From positions 1-64,000 of the forward strand of contig DATAXD010000057.1 of assembly GCA_036266835.1 (NCBI GenBank): 64,000 nucleotides of DNA. Reading direction: 5' to 3'. How positions within the stretch are numbered: the stretch's first letter is position 1; each line of letters starts with the position of its first letter. The notes beneath the pieces were generated by a model that made no database searches, was not told the DNA's origin, and saw only the letters and a list, made by a program, of their open reading frames with translations. A program made the position numbers and the translations under genes. Below, one piece after another: positions 17,887-27,316 of this stretch. The DNA comes from Galbitalea sp036266835. GTDB lineage: Bacteria > Actinomycetota > Actinomycetes > Actinomycetales > Microbacteriaceae.

Positions 17887-19050
17887 ATGGAACTCATTGC
17901 GAAGGAGCGTGATCGCCTCCTCCAGCGCACCGCGCGCTTTTTGGGGTTAGCGGGCGTGATCGTCACACTCATCAGCCTCAGCGTCCCGGGCGTGCTTCCG
18001 ATGGCGAACTACTTCGCCGCGATCCCGTTGCTCCTGGTCCTGGTCGCGTGCCAGATCATGGTTCCGCGCAACCGTCCGCTGCTCTGGGCATCCGTTGGGA
18101 TCGCCGCAGGGCTGGTTGCAATCGTCGTCATCCGCTATCCGTTCAGCACCGCGCCATCTTCGAGTCTCGGCGCCGCCGTCCTGCCGCTTGGGGCGGCCGG
18201 CATCGCCTGTTTCGCGATGGTTCTGGTCTCGAGCGTGCGCAGAATCGTCGTGCTGGTCGTGGGCGGGATCGTCAGCACGCTCCTCGTCCAGTTCACTGTT
18301 GCACGCCCGAGTGTGCTGTCCGCCACCGCGCTCTCCGTGCTGCTCGGATGGGTGCTCATCTCGGTGCTGGCCTACTGGCTCGGAGCGAGTGTTCCTCGCG
18401 CCGCCCGTCGCATCTACAGCATTGGCAAGGCGCACCGCGCCGAGCGCCAGGCGAGCGAGACCGAGGCACAGCGGCGCCAGGGTGCCCGGCTCCTGCACGA
18501 CACCGTGCTCGCCACTCTGACCCTGCTCGCGCATTCCGGCGTCGGAGTTGCCCCGGAGGCGCTTCGTCAGCAGGCTGCCGAGGATGCTCGGCTGCTGCGC
18601 CAGCTGCGGCTCGGAGCCACTCCAACCCCCGAATCGTCCGGCCCGTACAACCTCACGCCGGTCGAAGAAACCCCGCTGGGTACGACGCTGGAGTCGGTGA
18701 AGCAGCGATTTGGACGGATGGGACTCGAGGTGAGCTGGCATGGCACCGGCCAGGTGCTGCTTCCCAGCGAGGTGCTCGACGCGTTCCTGCTCTCGCTCGC
18801 CGAATGCCTCGAGAACGTTCGTCGGCACTCGGGCGTCACGCAGGCGCACGTGACCATCACGGATGACGCCACAACTGTCCGCGCAATGGTCACGGATTCC
18901 GGGGTCGGCTTCGATCTCGAGGGCATCGACGATGACAAGTTCGGATTCCGTGAGTCGGTCATCGCCCGTCTTCGTGATGTCGGCGGAAACGCGAGATTGT
19001 TCTCCAGCCCGGGGTCGGGCACGACGGTTGTCCTGGAGGTGCCGAGATGA
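17887..19050 (+). CDS. Sensor histidine kinase (NarL-partner type)
   Basis: A 387-residue kinase. About five or six hydrophobic segments fill residues 20-175, then a cytoplasmic helix contains RLLHDTVLATLTLL, the HisKA_3-type phospho-His site. A GHKL ATPase domain follows: N-box LSLAECLENVRRHS and G-boxes VTDSGVGFDL and SSPGSGTTV. Such kinases phosphorylate LuxR-type regulators. The ATG at 17887 starts before the first span; a start at 17842 would add 15 residues. The stop overlaps the next gene (ATGA). No extracellular sensor domain is visible, suggesting a membrane-sensing kinase. Confidence 0.88.
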   Translation: MELIAKERDRLLQRTARFLGLAGVIVTLISLSVPGVLPMANYFAAIPLLLVLVACQIMVPRNRPLLWASVGIAAGLVAIVVIRYPFSTAPSSSLGAAVLPLGAAGIACFAMVLVSSVRRIVVLVVGGIVSTLLVQFTVARPSVLSATALSVLLGWVLISVLAYWLGASVPRAARRIYSIGKAHRAERQASETEAQRRQGARLLHDTVLATLTLLAHSGVGVAPEALRQQAAEDARLLRQLRLGATPTPESSGPYNLTPVEETPLGTTLESVKQRFGRMGLEVSWHGTGQVLLPSEVLDAFLLSLAECLENVRRHSGVTQAHVTITDDATTVRAMVTDSGVGFDLEGIDDDKFGFRESVIARLRDVGGNARLFSSPGSGTTVVLEVPR

Positions 19051-20300
19051 CGAGCTTCCTGCGACCGGAAGAAAACACGCTCGGCGTCATCTTCGGACGT
19101 CGAGGCAAGGGCGGCCCGCCCGGAATCGCGAAGGCAATTCGGCAGGCCAGCGCTCGCGGCGCGACACTCGGCACGAGCTACATCGGCATCGGCGCTGGCG
19201 TGCTCGCGGGCATCCAGGCCCTCTATGGTGTCAGCGTTTTCATTTCAAAGTGGTCGGCATACCCGGACCCGCTGACGGCGGCATCCGCGTGGGCCCTCTA
19301 TCTCGCCGCGTTCGTTACCGTGCTGATCTCGATGTCGGTGCTGGGCGATCGGCTTCCACATTGGCTGTTCGCGGTCTATCTGGCCGCTCTTGCCGGAACC
19401 GTCGCTCTCGACTTCATCGCGATCTGGCCGCTTCACAACATTGGATCGTTCGCCACGTCCTCACTCTCGACAAGCTTCGGCCTCATGATCGTCGTCACGG
19501 TCCGGGCCGGCCGCGAGGTTCTCGCCGCCGCCGGAGCACTCGGAATCGCCTTCGCCGTTGCCATCGTCATGGACTCCCGAATCACTGCCGTCACGGCTCC
19601 GACCCAACTGAACGTTCTCGCCCTGGTGGTGATGCCGACCGTTCTCGGCGTGTTCGTGGTGCGGGGGTTCCGCCGCATGGTCCAACAGGAACTAGACCGC
19701 GTGCTGGTGCAGAGCACGGTTTCCGCTCCCCGTTTCGCGGTCGGCATGCTCGCATCCGAGGAGCTGGCCAGACTCGACCTGGCAGCCGAAGACCTGTTGG
19801 AATCGGTCGCCACCAAGCGCACGACGCTGCCTCTCGATCCGAAAACCGCCTCGGTCGCCGCTTCACTCGCCACGGAACTGCGCCTTCATCTGATCGAGGG
19901 CCGTCGAGAGACGTGGCTCTACCACGCGGTGTCCGAGTCGGAGATGCTCGGCAAGGCCGTGACACTCACCGACAAAGGAAGCCTCGCCGGCCTCCTCGAC
20001 CCAAGCCAGCGTGACGGTCTCCTATCCGCCGTGTGGCTTCTCATGAGTGACCCCACCAAACGCGGCGTCACGCGCACCCTTCAACTTGCCCTCGGACCGG
20101 TCACCACTGCGTCCGAGGCGCCGGAACACAACCAGATCACCGTTCCGCTCGTGATCACAACGACCGACGTCCCACGGAATCGGGTGGACCCGGCGATCTG
20201 GGCATCCATTTCCCGGGTTGGGCGTTACAGTGACTCAACCGAGAAGTCCAGCCTGCGCGTCGACATCGAGTGCGTAGTAGACAATCCCGCGGACCAGTAG
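19047..20300 (+). CDS. Membrane protein of the two-component cluster, kinase-like without catalytic motifs
   Basis: A 417-residue protein that I do not recognise. About six membrane segments occupy residues 40-215; a soluble region of about 200 residues follows. The overall plan (membrane block, then a cytoplasmic helical region from about 235) mirrors the preceding kinase, but I find no phospho-His motif, N-box or glycine-rich G-box. It overlaps the kinase by 4 bp and is followed by a second response regulator, so it probably modulates this system. It could be a degenerate kinase or an unrelated partner; the resemblance is architectural only. Confidence 0.75.
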   Translation: MTSFLRPEENTLGVIFGRRGKGGPPGIAKAIRQASARGATLGTSYIGIGAGVLAGIQALYGVSVFISKWSAYPDPLTAASAWALYLAAFVTVLISMSVLGDRLPHWLFAVYLAALAGTVALDFIAIWPLHNIGSFATSSLSTSFGLMIVVTVRAGREVLAAAGALGIAFAVAIVMDSRITAVTAPTQLNVLALVVMPTVLGVFVVRGFRRMVQQELDRVLVQSTVSAPRFAVGMLASEELARLDLAAEDLLESVATKRTTLPLDPKTASVAASLATELRLHLIEGRRETWLYHAVSESEMLGKAVTLTDKGSLAGLLDPSQRDGLLSAVWLLMSDPTKRGVTRTLQLALGPVTTASEAPEHNQITVPLVITTTDVPRNRVDPAIWASISRVGRYSDSTEKSSLRVDIECVVDNPADQ

Positions 20301-20343
20301 CCACAAGTCGTGGCGGTTCACGGACAGACGAAGAGGTTCCAAG

Positions 20344-21015
20344 GTGTCCCCAGCTGAAAATCGAATTCGACTCGCTCTCGTCGACGACCACCGGATGCTG
20401 CTCGGTGCCCTCACCGAATGGATCCGCAACGCCGCCCCGGATATCGACATGGTCGCCGCTGTTGCGTCTTGGCCGGAGTTGCTCACGCATCCGGAATTCC
20501 CCGTCGATGTCGTGCTCCTGGACCTCGACCTCAAGGACAACATCCCGGTCTCACTGAAGATCTCGACGCTCAAGACCACCGGTGTTCGTACCGTTCTGAT
20601 GAGCACTTACTCGGAGCCGAACGTCGTCCGCGAGGCCCTCGCCGCCGGAGCCCTCGGGTACCTCGTCAAGAGCGAGGACGCAAGCATGATCGTGGAGGCC
20701 ATCCGGGCGGCCGCTCAGGGCGAATCATTCGTATCGGCGGAGCTCGACCTTGCCCTCAACTCCGGCGAGGTCGGCGGAGCGCCAAAACTCAGCGCCCAGG
20801 AGCGCCGGGTCATGGCGCTCTACGGTGGTGGTGAGCCGGTGAAGGCCGTCGCCTACCAGCTCGGGATCTCGGAAGAAACGGCGAAGAGCTACCTCAAGCG
20901 CATTCGTGAGAAGTACCGAGTGGCGGGCATCGATGTCGGCACCAAGGTGGCGCTGCGTAAGCGCGCGATCCAGGACGGCATCCTGCTGCAAACCGAGGCC
21001 CCCGGCCCGATGTAG
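20344..21015 (+). CDS. NarL/FixJ-type response regulator (second of a pair)
   Basis: A 223-residue response regulator with acidic pair D14/D15, phospho-acceptor D60 in VVLLDLDLKDN, K109, and a LuxR HTH (VKAVAYQLGISEETAKSYLKRI). It shares the C-terminal (I/V)DVGT(R/K) tail with the regulator at 16871. The GTG at 20344 is preceded by AGACGAAGAGGTTCCAAG, a weak Shine-Dalgarno. It is 43 bp after the membrane protein gene and probably in the same transcript as the kinase. It converges on a mannosyltransferase-like gene with 6 bp between the stops. Confidence 0.88.
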   Translation: MSPAENRIRLALVDDHRMLLGALTEWIRNAAPDIDMVAAVASWPELLTHPEFPVDVVLLDLDLKDNIPVSLKISTLKTTGVRTVLMSTYSEPNVVREALAAGALGYLVKSEDASMIVEAIRAAAQGESFVSAELDLALNSGEVGGAPKLSAQERRVMALYGGGEPVKAVAYQLGISEETAKSYLKRIREKYRVAGIDVGTKVALRKRAIQDGILLQTEAPGPM

Positions 21016-21021
21016 TTCGCC

Positions 21022-22410
21022 TCAGGCGGTCGACGGATCGTCGTCCGGAGCAATGCCATCGCCTTGGCCGGGCGCCTCCTCAGCGGCGCGTGTCGTTCTG
21101 AGGGCAAACGGCCAGGCGGCCGGGAGCCACGCGCTCTCGTCGACGACCGTCTCATGCTGACGAAACGGACGCGTTAGCCCGATCGTGATCCCGACCGACC
21201 AGCCGAAGAGCACGAGCACCAACACGTTGCGCAGCGTGAGGACGACCAGCAGCGGCCAGTGCAGCTCGAGCAGGCTCTCATAGTTGACCGGATAGAACAC
21301 CTGCGTGAGTCCCGCGGCGAGCAGGGCCACGATGGCCGGAAACAGGAACGATCGCCCGTAGCCGAGGGTCCGCGTCGCCACGCCCAGGATGATCGGCACC
21401 GCGAGCCAGGTCATGTACTGTGGCGAGCCGACCTTGTTGAACGCGATGAATCCGGTCACGAGTGCAAGAGAAAGTGGCGCCAGCAGTTCGGTCACGGCCG
21501 TCCCTCGCTGCACGGCCACGATCCCGAGAATCGCGATCACGATCGCGACGAGTCCGAGCAGCGGGTTGAGCAGCGCGGCGACCGCGAGCGAATTCGGACC
21601 GGTCACCTCGAAGGTATTGATCGCAGAGTCAAACCACGGATACGCGCCAGGCACGTGCGCGAACGACATCCACATCCAGATGGTGCTCGCGGGAGACTCC
21701 ACCTGCAGCCCGCGCGAGGTTTGCTGGGAAACGAAACTGAACACGTTTGGGCCCGCCCCCAGCAGGAGCGCAAGGGTGATGATGACCGCGCTGGTGATGA
21801 CTGCTGTCACCAGGATTCGCACTCTCGCCTTGCTCGCGATCAGGACCGCGGCGAGAAGCGCTGCCGGCCACACCTTGATCCAGGTCGCGAGGGTAAGGAG
21901 AAACGCGGCGAGCTTGGGGCGCGATGCCAGAAACAGCATCGCAATGATCGCGATGGGAACCGTGATCGAGTCGATCCGGCCCAGCGCGATCGGGCCGAGG
22001 AGCAGCAGGAAGAGCGTCCACCACCATCCGATTCGTACCGCGCGTCCCGGGTTGTACCAGCCGACCATCACGGCGAACGCCACGAGGTCCAGCGCAAAGA
22101 CGATGCCGAGCCAGGTTCCCGCGTAGTTCGCGAAGCCGAATACGCCAGCCAGGATCATTGGTAACAGCGCGACGATCGGGTAGACCCACGGCTTGTCGAT
22201 CCCGACGTAGTAGTTGGACAGGTCGGCCTGTTCGCTCCAATACTTGTACTGGATGATCACGTCGCCGAGCGGCAGGCCGGACTCGGTGAGATTCTGGAAA
22301 CCCAGCCACAGGTGAACGAGGATAAACGACGACCAGAGCGCTGTCGGACTGTTCCCGACCCGGCTGAGAACCCTTCGCCACGGTGCGGGCGACAACGAAG
22401 GCGCGCTCAT
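21022..22410 (-). CDS. GT87-like polyprenol-phosphate-dependent glycosyltransferase
   Basis: A 462-residue protein with about 10-12 membrane spans, resembling the DUF2029/GT87 family (mycobacterial PimE-like alpha-mannosyltransferases). Family-like features are a first periplasmic loop with acidic residues (GLPLGDVIIQYKYW) and FNKVGSPQYMTWL near residue 335. These enzymes add mannose from polyprenol-phosphate-mannose to lipoglycans or polysaccharides on the outer face of the membrane. The last 40 residues are hydrophilic and acidic. It overlaps no neighbour; nnrD follows on the same strand 23 bp upstream. Confidence 0.8.
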   Translation of the reverse strand: MSAPSLSPAPWRRVLSRVGNSPTALWSSFILVHLWLGFQNLTESGLPLGDVIIQYKYWSEQADLSNYYVGIDKPWVYPIVALLPMILAGVFGFANYAGTWLGIVFALDLVAFAVMVGWYNPGRAVRIGWWWTLFLLLLGPIALGRIDSITVPIAIIAMLFLASRPKLAAFLLTLATWIKVWPAALLAAVLIASKARVRILVTAVITSAVIITLALLLGAGPNVFSFVSQQTSRGLQVESPASTIWMWMSFAHVPGAYPWFDSAINTFEVTGPNSLAVAALLNPLLGLVAIVIAILGIVAVQRGTAVTELLAPLSLALVTGFIAFNKVGSPQYMTWLAVPIILGVATRTLGYGRSFLFPAIVALLAAGLTQVFYPVNYESLLELHWPLLVVLTLRNVLVLVLFGWSVGITIGLTRPFRQHETVVDESAWLPAAWPFALRTTRAAEEAPGQGDGIAPDDDPSTA

Positions 22411-22433
22411 GCGCTCAAGCGTATCCTTCGGCG

Positions 22434-23276
22434 TCAGCCATTCTTTTGCATTCGGTGCAGCAGCAAGTCGGCGACAGTGGCCGACGTCTGCGCCGCGAGA
22501 TCGAGCACGGTAAATGGTCCGCCGGAGGACGCTCGTTCCGCCGCTACCCCGTGGATCACCGATGCCGTCGCCGCGAGCCTCCCGAGCAGCCCGGCATCCC
22601 GCGAAACCTCGTCGGCATGGGTGGCGACCAGCGCACCGAGGATCCCGCCGAGCGCATCGCCTGCTCCGGCCGTCGCGAGCCAGGTCGGCGCGAGGCTGGC
22701 CGACAGTCGTGTGCCGTCCGGCGCCGCCACGTAGCTGGTATGTCCCTTCAGCAGCACGGTCACTCCGAGCGAATCCGCGGCACTGGCGGCTGCGGTTGCC
22801 GGATCGCGGGCAATCTCCTCGACGTCACCGGCGATGAGTGCCGCGAGTTCGCGAAAGTGCGGCGTGATGACGACTGGACCCGTCGCCGAGCCGCACAACT
22901 CGAGCCCACCACCGTCCAGAACCATGGGAACACCTTGCGAAACGGCTCGCTTCGCCCAGTTCGCGGATTCGCTCCCGGTCACCCTCTCGATACCGGAGCC
23001 AATGAGCCACGCCTGCGCCCGGCCATCCGCGGTTACCGCTTCTGGTCGCCGTTCGAGCACGAGCGTGCTCGGCCGCTGGGGACCGAGGTAGCGAACCATG
23101 CCCACGCCGGTGTGCAGCGCGGCTTCCACACCGAGCACCGCCGCGCCGGGGTACTGCGTGCTGCCGGTGATTACGCCGAGCACCCCGCGGCTGTACTTGT
23201 CGTCCGCGATCGCCGGAATGGCGATCAGCTCGGCCGCGTCATCCGCTGTCCATGCCGTGTAGCCGGGAGCTGCCAT
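22434..23276 (-). CDS. nnrD: ADP-dependent NAD(P)H-hydrate dehydratase
   Basis: A 280-residue ribokinase-like enzyme that repairs hydrated NAD(P)H. It has the N-terminal KYSRGVLGVITGS, the YPGAAVLGVEAALHTGVGMVR segment and the C-terminal GAGDALGGILGAL, in which Asp is the catalytic base. In many bacteria it is fused to the NAD(P)HX epimerase domain; here the dehydratase stands alone, and no epimerase gene is visible. The start MAAPGYTAW is in the normal place for the stand-alone form. Confidence 0.9.
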   Translation of the reverse strand: MAAPGYTAWTADDAAELIAIPAIADDKYSRGVLGVITGSTQYPGAAVLGVEAALHTGVGMVRYLGPQRPSTLVLERRPEAVTADGRAQAWLIGSGIERVTGSESANWAKRAVSQGVPMVLDGGGLELCGSATGPVVITPHFRELAALIAGDVEEIARDPATAAASAADSLGVTVLLKGHTSYVAAPDGTRLSASLAPTWLATAGAGDALGGILGALVATHADEVSRDAGLLGRLAATASVIHGVAAERASSGGPFTVLDLAAQTSATVADLLLHRMQKNG

Positions 23277-23312
23277 CGTTCCACCATAGTTCGCGCGGAT
23301 GTGCAGAGCGCC

Positions 23313-24353
23313 CTACCGCCGCCTGGTTGCGTCCTGCACTTCGCCGACGAGCTCCTCGATGATGTCCTCGAGGAACAGCGCTCCCTGTGTTGCACCCGCG
23401 TCGTCGAATACCCGAGCGACGTGGAGTCCGGTTCGCCGCATCGTCGCGAGCGCGTCCTCGATGTCGGCGTCGTGCGAGATCGAGATCAGCTTTCGGATTC
23501 GGCGCGGCGGCACGGGCTCCGTGTATTCGTCGTCGTCGAGGTCGAGCACATCCTTCAGATGCAGGTATCCCGTCGGCTCGCCCGCGTCATCCACCAGCAC
23601 ATAGCGGGAGAAACCCCGCTGGGCGACCGCCCGCTCGACGTCGGCGGGTGCGGCAGCCTCCGGCAGGGTTACCAGTTTGGCGAGTCCGACCGCGATGTCA
23701 CCGACACGTTTCGTGGAGAACTCGAACGCTGCGCTGAGGGTTCCGGTCGAATCATTCAGCAGGCCTTCGCGGGTCGACTGCGCGACGATGTTGGCCACCT
23801 CGTCGACCGTGTAGACGCTCGTGGCTTCGCTCTTGGGGCGAATTCCGAACAGGCGCACGATTCCCGTCGAGGTCGCGTTCAGGGCAACGATGATCGGCCG
23901 GAAGATCGTGGCGAACGCGACAAGCGGCGGGGCGAGGATCAGAACGGCCCGCTCCGGAACAGAGAACGAAACGTTTTTGGGCACCATCTCGCCGAAAATC
24001 ACATGCAGGAACGAGACGATCAGCAGGGCGAGGATGAACGACACCGTGCCGACGATCGCCAGCCCGAGGTGCAACAGGTCGAGCGGTCTCGCAATCAGGT
24101 CGTGGATGGCAGGTTCGGACACATTGAGGATGAGCAGCGAGCAGACCGTGATGCCCAGCTGCGTAGTTGCCAGCATGAGTGTGGCGTGCTCCATCGCCCA
24201 GAGCGCGGTCTTGGCGGAACGCGAACCACGATCGGCGCGCGGTTCGATTTGGGATCGTCGAGCCGAGATGATCGCAAACTCCGCGCCCACGAAGAACGCG
24301 TTGACGAACAACAGGATGATCAGCCATCCGATGCCCCACCAGTCGCTGGTCAC
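23313..24353 (-). CDS. CorC/CNNM-family membrane protein with CBS domains (second of pair)
   Basis: A 346-residue protein: an N-terminal CNNM (DUF21) transmembrane domain of about 190 residues with four hydrophobic helices, then a CBS pair (about 205-330; for example FSRYVLVDDAGEPTGYLHLKDVLD). It lacks the C-terminal CorC/HlyC domain present in its neighbour and ends soon after the CBS pair. CNNM/CorC proteins are linked to Mg2+ or Co2+ efflux at the membrane. It overlaps the upstream paralogue by 4 bp (ATGA), so the two probably assemble together. Confidence 0.88.
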   Translation of the reverse strand: MTSDWWGIGWLIILLFVNAFFVGAEFAIISARRSQIEPRADRGSRSAKTALWAMEHATLMLATTQLGITVCSLLILNVSEPAIHDLIARPLDLLHLGLAIVGTVSFILALLIVSFLHVIFGEMVPKNVSFSVPERAVLILAPPLVAFATIFRPIIVALNATSTGIVRLFGIRPKSEATSVYTVDEVANIVAQSTREGLLNDSTGTLSAAFEFSTKRVGDIAVGLAKLVTLPEAAAPADVERAVAQRGFSRYVLVDDAGEPTGYLHLKDVLDLDDDEYTEPVPPRRIRKLISISHDADIEDALATMRRTGLHVARVFDDAGATQGALFLEDIIEELVGEVQDATRRR

Positions 24354-25675
24354 TCGGCATCACCGTCCAGTGGGCTGTCGGCGACGGCGGTCGGGGTGTA
24401 GCGAACCCGGTCGATGCGCCGACCGTCCAGTCGTTCGACCCTGAATACGCCACCGTTGACTGTCACCGTGTCACCGACTCGGGGAAGTTTGCCCAGTTCG
24501 CTCATGAGCCAGCCCGCGACGGTCTCGTACGGTCCGTCGTCAGGCACGTTGACATCGGTGCGCTCGAGAAGTTCGTCGGGGCGAAGGATGCCGGGGAAGG
24601 TGAACCAGTCCCGGCTCCGCACCACATCCGCCCGGGCGCGGTCGTGCTCATCGGAGACCTCGCCGACCAGCTCCTCAACCAGGTCCTCGAGCGTGGTCAC
24701 GCCGGCGGTTCCGCCGTATTCGTCGACCACGACCGCCATCTGGTAGCCGCGGCCACGCAGCTCACCCAGCAGCAGGTCCAGCTTCATGGTCTCGGGAACT
24801 CGCAACGCCTCGCTCTGCAGCGCGCTCACCGGAACGTCGTCGCGCTTCTCACGCGGCACGGCGACCGCCTGCTTGATGTGCACGAGGCCAACGACGTCGT
24901 CGATGCCATCATCGATGACCGGAAAACGCGAGAAGCCGGTGGTGCGGGCGAGCTCGATCACGGACTGCGCTGTGTCGGTGCGCTCGACGCTCGCCACCCG
25001 GGGACGCGGTGTCATGACATCTTGCGCGGTGAGGGCCTGGAAGGCGAGAGTGCGGGTGAGCAGCGTCGCGGTCTCATCGTCGAGACTGCCCTCGCGCGCC
25101 GAGCGGCGAACCAGCGAGGTGAGCTCTTCAGCGGTGCGGGCGAAGCTGAGCTCCTCCTTTGGCTCGAGTCCGAACAGACGAAGGATGCCGTTGGCCGTCA
25201 CATTGAGCAACCACACGATCGGCTTGAAGACGGTGGTAAATCCGACCTGGAAGGGGATCACGACCTTGCCCGTCTCGCGCGGATGCGCCAGCGCGATGCC
25301 CTTGGGGACGAGCTCGCCCAGGATCATCGAGATCAACGTGGCGATGGCGACCGCGACAACGGCGGCCACCGGCACCACCCAGGCTTTCGACCATCCGAGT
25401 CCGGTGAAGGCCGGCGCGAGCAGCCGTGCAAAACCGGGCTCGAGCGTGTACCCGGTGAGCAGGGTCGTCAGCGTGATGCCCAGCTGCGCACTAGAGAGGT
25501 GCGTCGAGGTGATCTTCAGAGCACGAATCGTCGGCCCGAGATTGCGTTCACCGCGCTGCGCCCTGAGCTCGAGATCGGAGCGGTCGAGATTGACCAGCGC
25601 AAACTCGGATGCGACGAAGAATCCGGTGCCTACCGTGAGCAGAACACCCGCGACGAGCAGCAGCCAATCAGGCAT
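24350..25675 (-). CDS. CorC/HlyC/CNNM-family transporter (first of pair)
   Basis: A 441-residue protein: a CNNM membrane domain (about 1-190), a CBS pair (about 215-335, with FSRFPVIDDGIDDVVGLVHIKQ) and a CorC_HlyC domain at the end (about 350-430, with PDDGPYETVAGWLMSELGKLP). It precedes and overlaps a shorter paralogue. Members of this family are annotated as hemolysins but are more likely divalent-cation exporters or regulators. The pair looks like a duplication with later loss of the end domain in the second copy. Confidence 0.9.
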   Translation of the reverse strand: MPDWLLLVAGVLLTVGTGFFVASEFALVNLDRSDLELRAQRGERNLGPTIRALKITSTHLSSAQLGITLTTLLTGYTLEPGFARLLAPAFTGLGWSKAWVVPVAAVVAVAIATLISMILGELVPKGIALAHPRETGKVVIPFQVGFTTVFKPIVWLLNVTANGILRLFGLEPKEELSFARTAEELTSLVRRSAREGSLDDETATLLTRTLAFQALTAQDVMTPRPRVASVERTDTAQSVIELARTTGFSRFPVIDDGIDDVVGLVHIKQAVAVPREKRDDVPVSALQSEALRVPETMKLDLLLGELRGRGYQMAVVVDEYGGTAGVTTLEDLVEELVGEVSDEHDRARADVVRSRDWFTFPGILRPDELLERTDVNVPDDGPYETVAGWLMSELGKLPRVGDTVTVNGGVFRVERLDGRRIDRVRYTPTAVADSPLDGDAE

Positions 25676-25744
25676 CGAAACGATTACTCGGAGGGTCGCC
25701 CATTATCTTCACGAGTATATTCGGGCATCCGATTGGCGAACGGT

Positions 25745-25868
25745 GGTCTCGATACGCGTCGCTGCGCGGCGCTACTCGACCATCTGGGTCGTCGCTGCGC
25801 GGCGCTACTCGACCATTCGAAGCACCGCTGGTCGAGTAGTGCGTCCGAAGGGCACACGTATCGAGACC
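25745..25868. repeat. REP-like dispersed repeat, locus 2 (three units)
   Basis: A unit in inverse orientation (25745-25781, starting GGTCTCGATACGCGTCGC), a half unit ending at 25814, and a forward unit (25830-25868, ending CGTATCGAGACC). They form a head-to-head arrangement able to fold into a long hairpin. It lies between the CNNM gene start and the guaB1 stop. Confidence 0.8.
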
Positions 25869-25876
25869 ACCCCCAC

Positions 25877-27316
25877 TCACCAGCTGACCGGCAGCGCCTG
25901 TCCCTCTTCGTATCCCGCCGCGCTCTGGATGCCAACGAGCGCCCGCTGGTGAAACTCCTCGACCGAAGAGGCTCCCGCGTAGGTGAACGAGCTGCGAACA
26001 CCCGACGTGATCATGTCGAGCAGGTCCTCGACGGATGGGCGGAGCGGGTCGAGATAGATCTTCGAACTCGAGATGCCCTCGGCAAAAAGTGTCTTTCTTG
26101 CCAGCTCGTAGGGGTCGAGATCCTCGAACCGCTGCTTGACCGCTTTGGTGGAAGCCATCCCCCAGCTCTCCTTGTACAGCCGGCCCGCGTCATCCGTGTT
26201 GAGCGTGCCGGGAGCCTCGATCGTGCCGGCAAACCAGGATCCGACCATGACGGATGCCGCTCCCGCGGCGAGCGCGAGCGCGACGTCTCGCGGATACCGC
26301 ACGCCCCCATCCGCCCAGACGGAAGCGCCGAGTTCGTGTGCCGCGGCCGACGTCTCGAGCACGGCCGAGAATTGTGGGCGGCCAACCGCGGTCATCATGC
26401 GCGTCGTGCACATGGCGCCAGGACCGACCCCGACCTTGATGATGTTTGCGCCCGCGTTCACCAGATCACGCACTGCAGCAGCGGTGACCACGTTGCCCGC
26501 GACGATCGGAATCTTCGGTTTGAGGGCGGCCACGGCCTTCAGGGCACGCAGCATCCCGTCCTGGTGTCCGTGCGCGGTATCGACAACAAGCACGTCAACG
26601 CCCGCCGCGATGAGCGCGGTCGCCTTGGCGGCGACGTCCCCGTTGATACCCACAGCTGCGGCAACCATCAGCCGTCCCGACTCGTCGAGCGCGGGCCGGT
26701 AGAGCGTCGAACGCAGGGCGCTGCGTCGACTCAGGGTTCCGACGACGGTGCCGTTCGTCATGACGGGCGCGAAGTCGAGTCCGGCCGCCACCAAGAGATC
26801 GAACGCCGCGCGAGGGCCTGCGACGTCATCCACTTCGATCGAGGTGAGCGCGCCGTGCAGAAGATCGCCGAGGCGGGCATCCGGAAGGGCGGTCGCCAGC
26901 CTGCCGGCCTGAATCGTGCCGAGATACTCGTCGTTGTCGCCGTGCAGGACGATGCCGTGGCCCTCCACAGCAGGAATCCGCTGGAGCGCGGAGGCGACGC
27001 TGTCGTCGGGTGAAGCAATCAGCGGGCTGTCCCAGGCAACCGGCTGGGCCTTCACCCACGCGATCGCAGCGACCAGGTCGTCGTGGTGCAGATCCTGCGG
27101 CAGCACTCCGAGCCCGCCTCGCCGAGCAAGCGTCGCCGCGAGTCGTGGGCCGGTAACGGAGTTCATGTTCGCGCTCACCACTGGGATGGTCGCGCCCGTT
27201 CCATCCGGCGGCACCAGCGAGACATCGAGCCGGCTCGACACGCCCGATCGCGCCGGAACCAGGAACACGTCCGAATAGGTCAGGTCGTGCACCGGCTTCG
27301 TTTCGTAAAACTCCAT
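25877..27316 (-). CDS. guaB1: GuaB1-type GMP reductase / IMP dehydrogenase-related protein
   Basis: A 479-residue TIM-barrel protein of the IMPDH/GMPR family with an internal CBS pair (about 90-210). The catalytic Cys loop is GVGPGAMCTTRM. Mycobacterial GuaB1 has been shown to be a GMP reductase (NADPH-dependent GMP to IMP) regulated through its CBS domains. The start MEFYETKPVHDLTYSDV at 27316 is the family start, although the frame is open to 27469. It diverges from kgd with 177 bp between the starts. Confidence 0.9.
   Translation of the reverse strand: MEFYETKPVHDLTYSDVFLVPARSGVSSRLDVSLVPPDGTGATIPVVSANMNSVTGPRLAATLARRGGLGVLPQDLHHDDLVAAIAWVKAQPVAWDSPLIASPDDSVASALQRIPAVEGHGIVLHGDNDEYLGTIQAGRLATALPDARLGDLLHGALTSIEVDDVAGPRAAFDLLVAAGLDFAPVMTNGTVVGTLSRRSALRSTLYRPALDESGRLMVAAAVGINGDVAAKATALIAAGVDVLVVDTAHGHQDGMLRALKAVAALKPKIPIVAGNVVTAAAVRDLVNAGANIIKVGVGPGAMCTTRMMTAVGRPQFSAVLETSAAAHELGASVWADGGVRYPRDVALALAAGAASVMVGSWFAGTIEAPGTLNTDDAGRLYKESWGMASTKAVKQRFEDLDPYELARKTLFAEGISSSKIYLDPLRPSVEDLLDMITSGVRSSFTYAGASSVEEFHQRALVGIQSAAGYEEGQALPVSW

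Noticed and set aside
22383..24401. A 672-codon plus-strand frame
   Set aside because: Antisense to nnrD and a CNNM gene, whose motifs are clear; composition is shadow-like.
25745..25868. CRISPR array
   Set aside because: Units are few, in opposite orientations and without regular spacers; they are REP-like palindromes.
24644..27013. A 789-codon plus-strand frame
   Set aside because: It runs antisense to the CNNM genes and guaB1 and is Arg/Gln/Asp-rich with no fold; it is a high-GC shadow.
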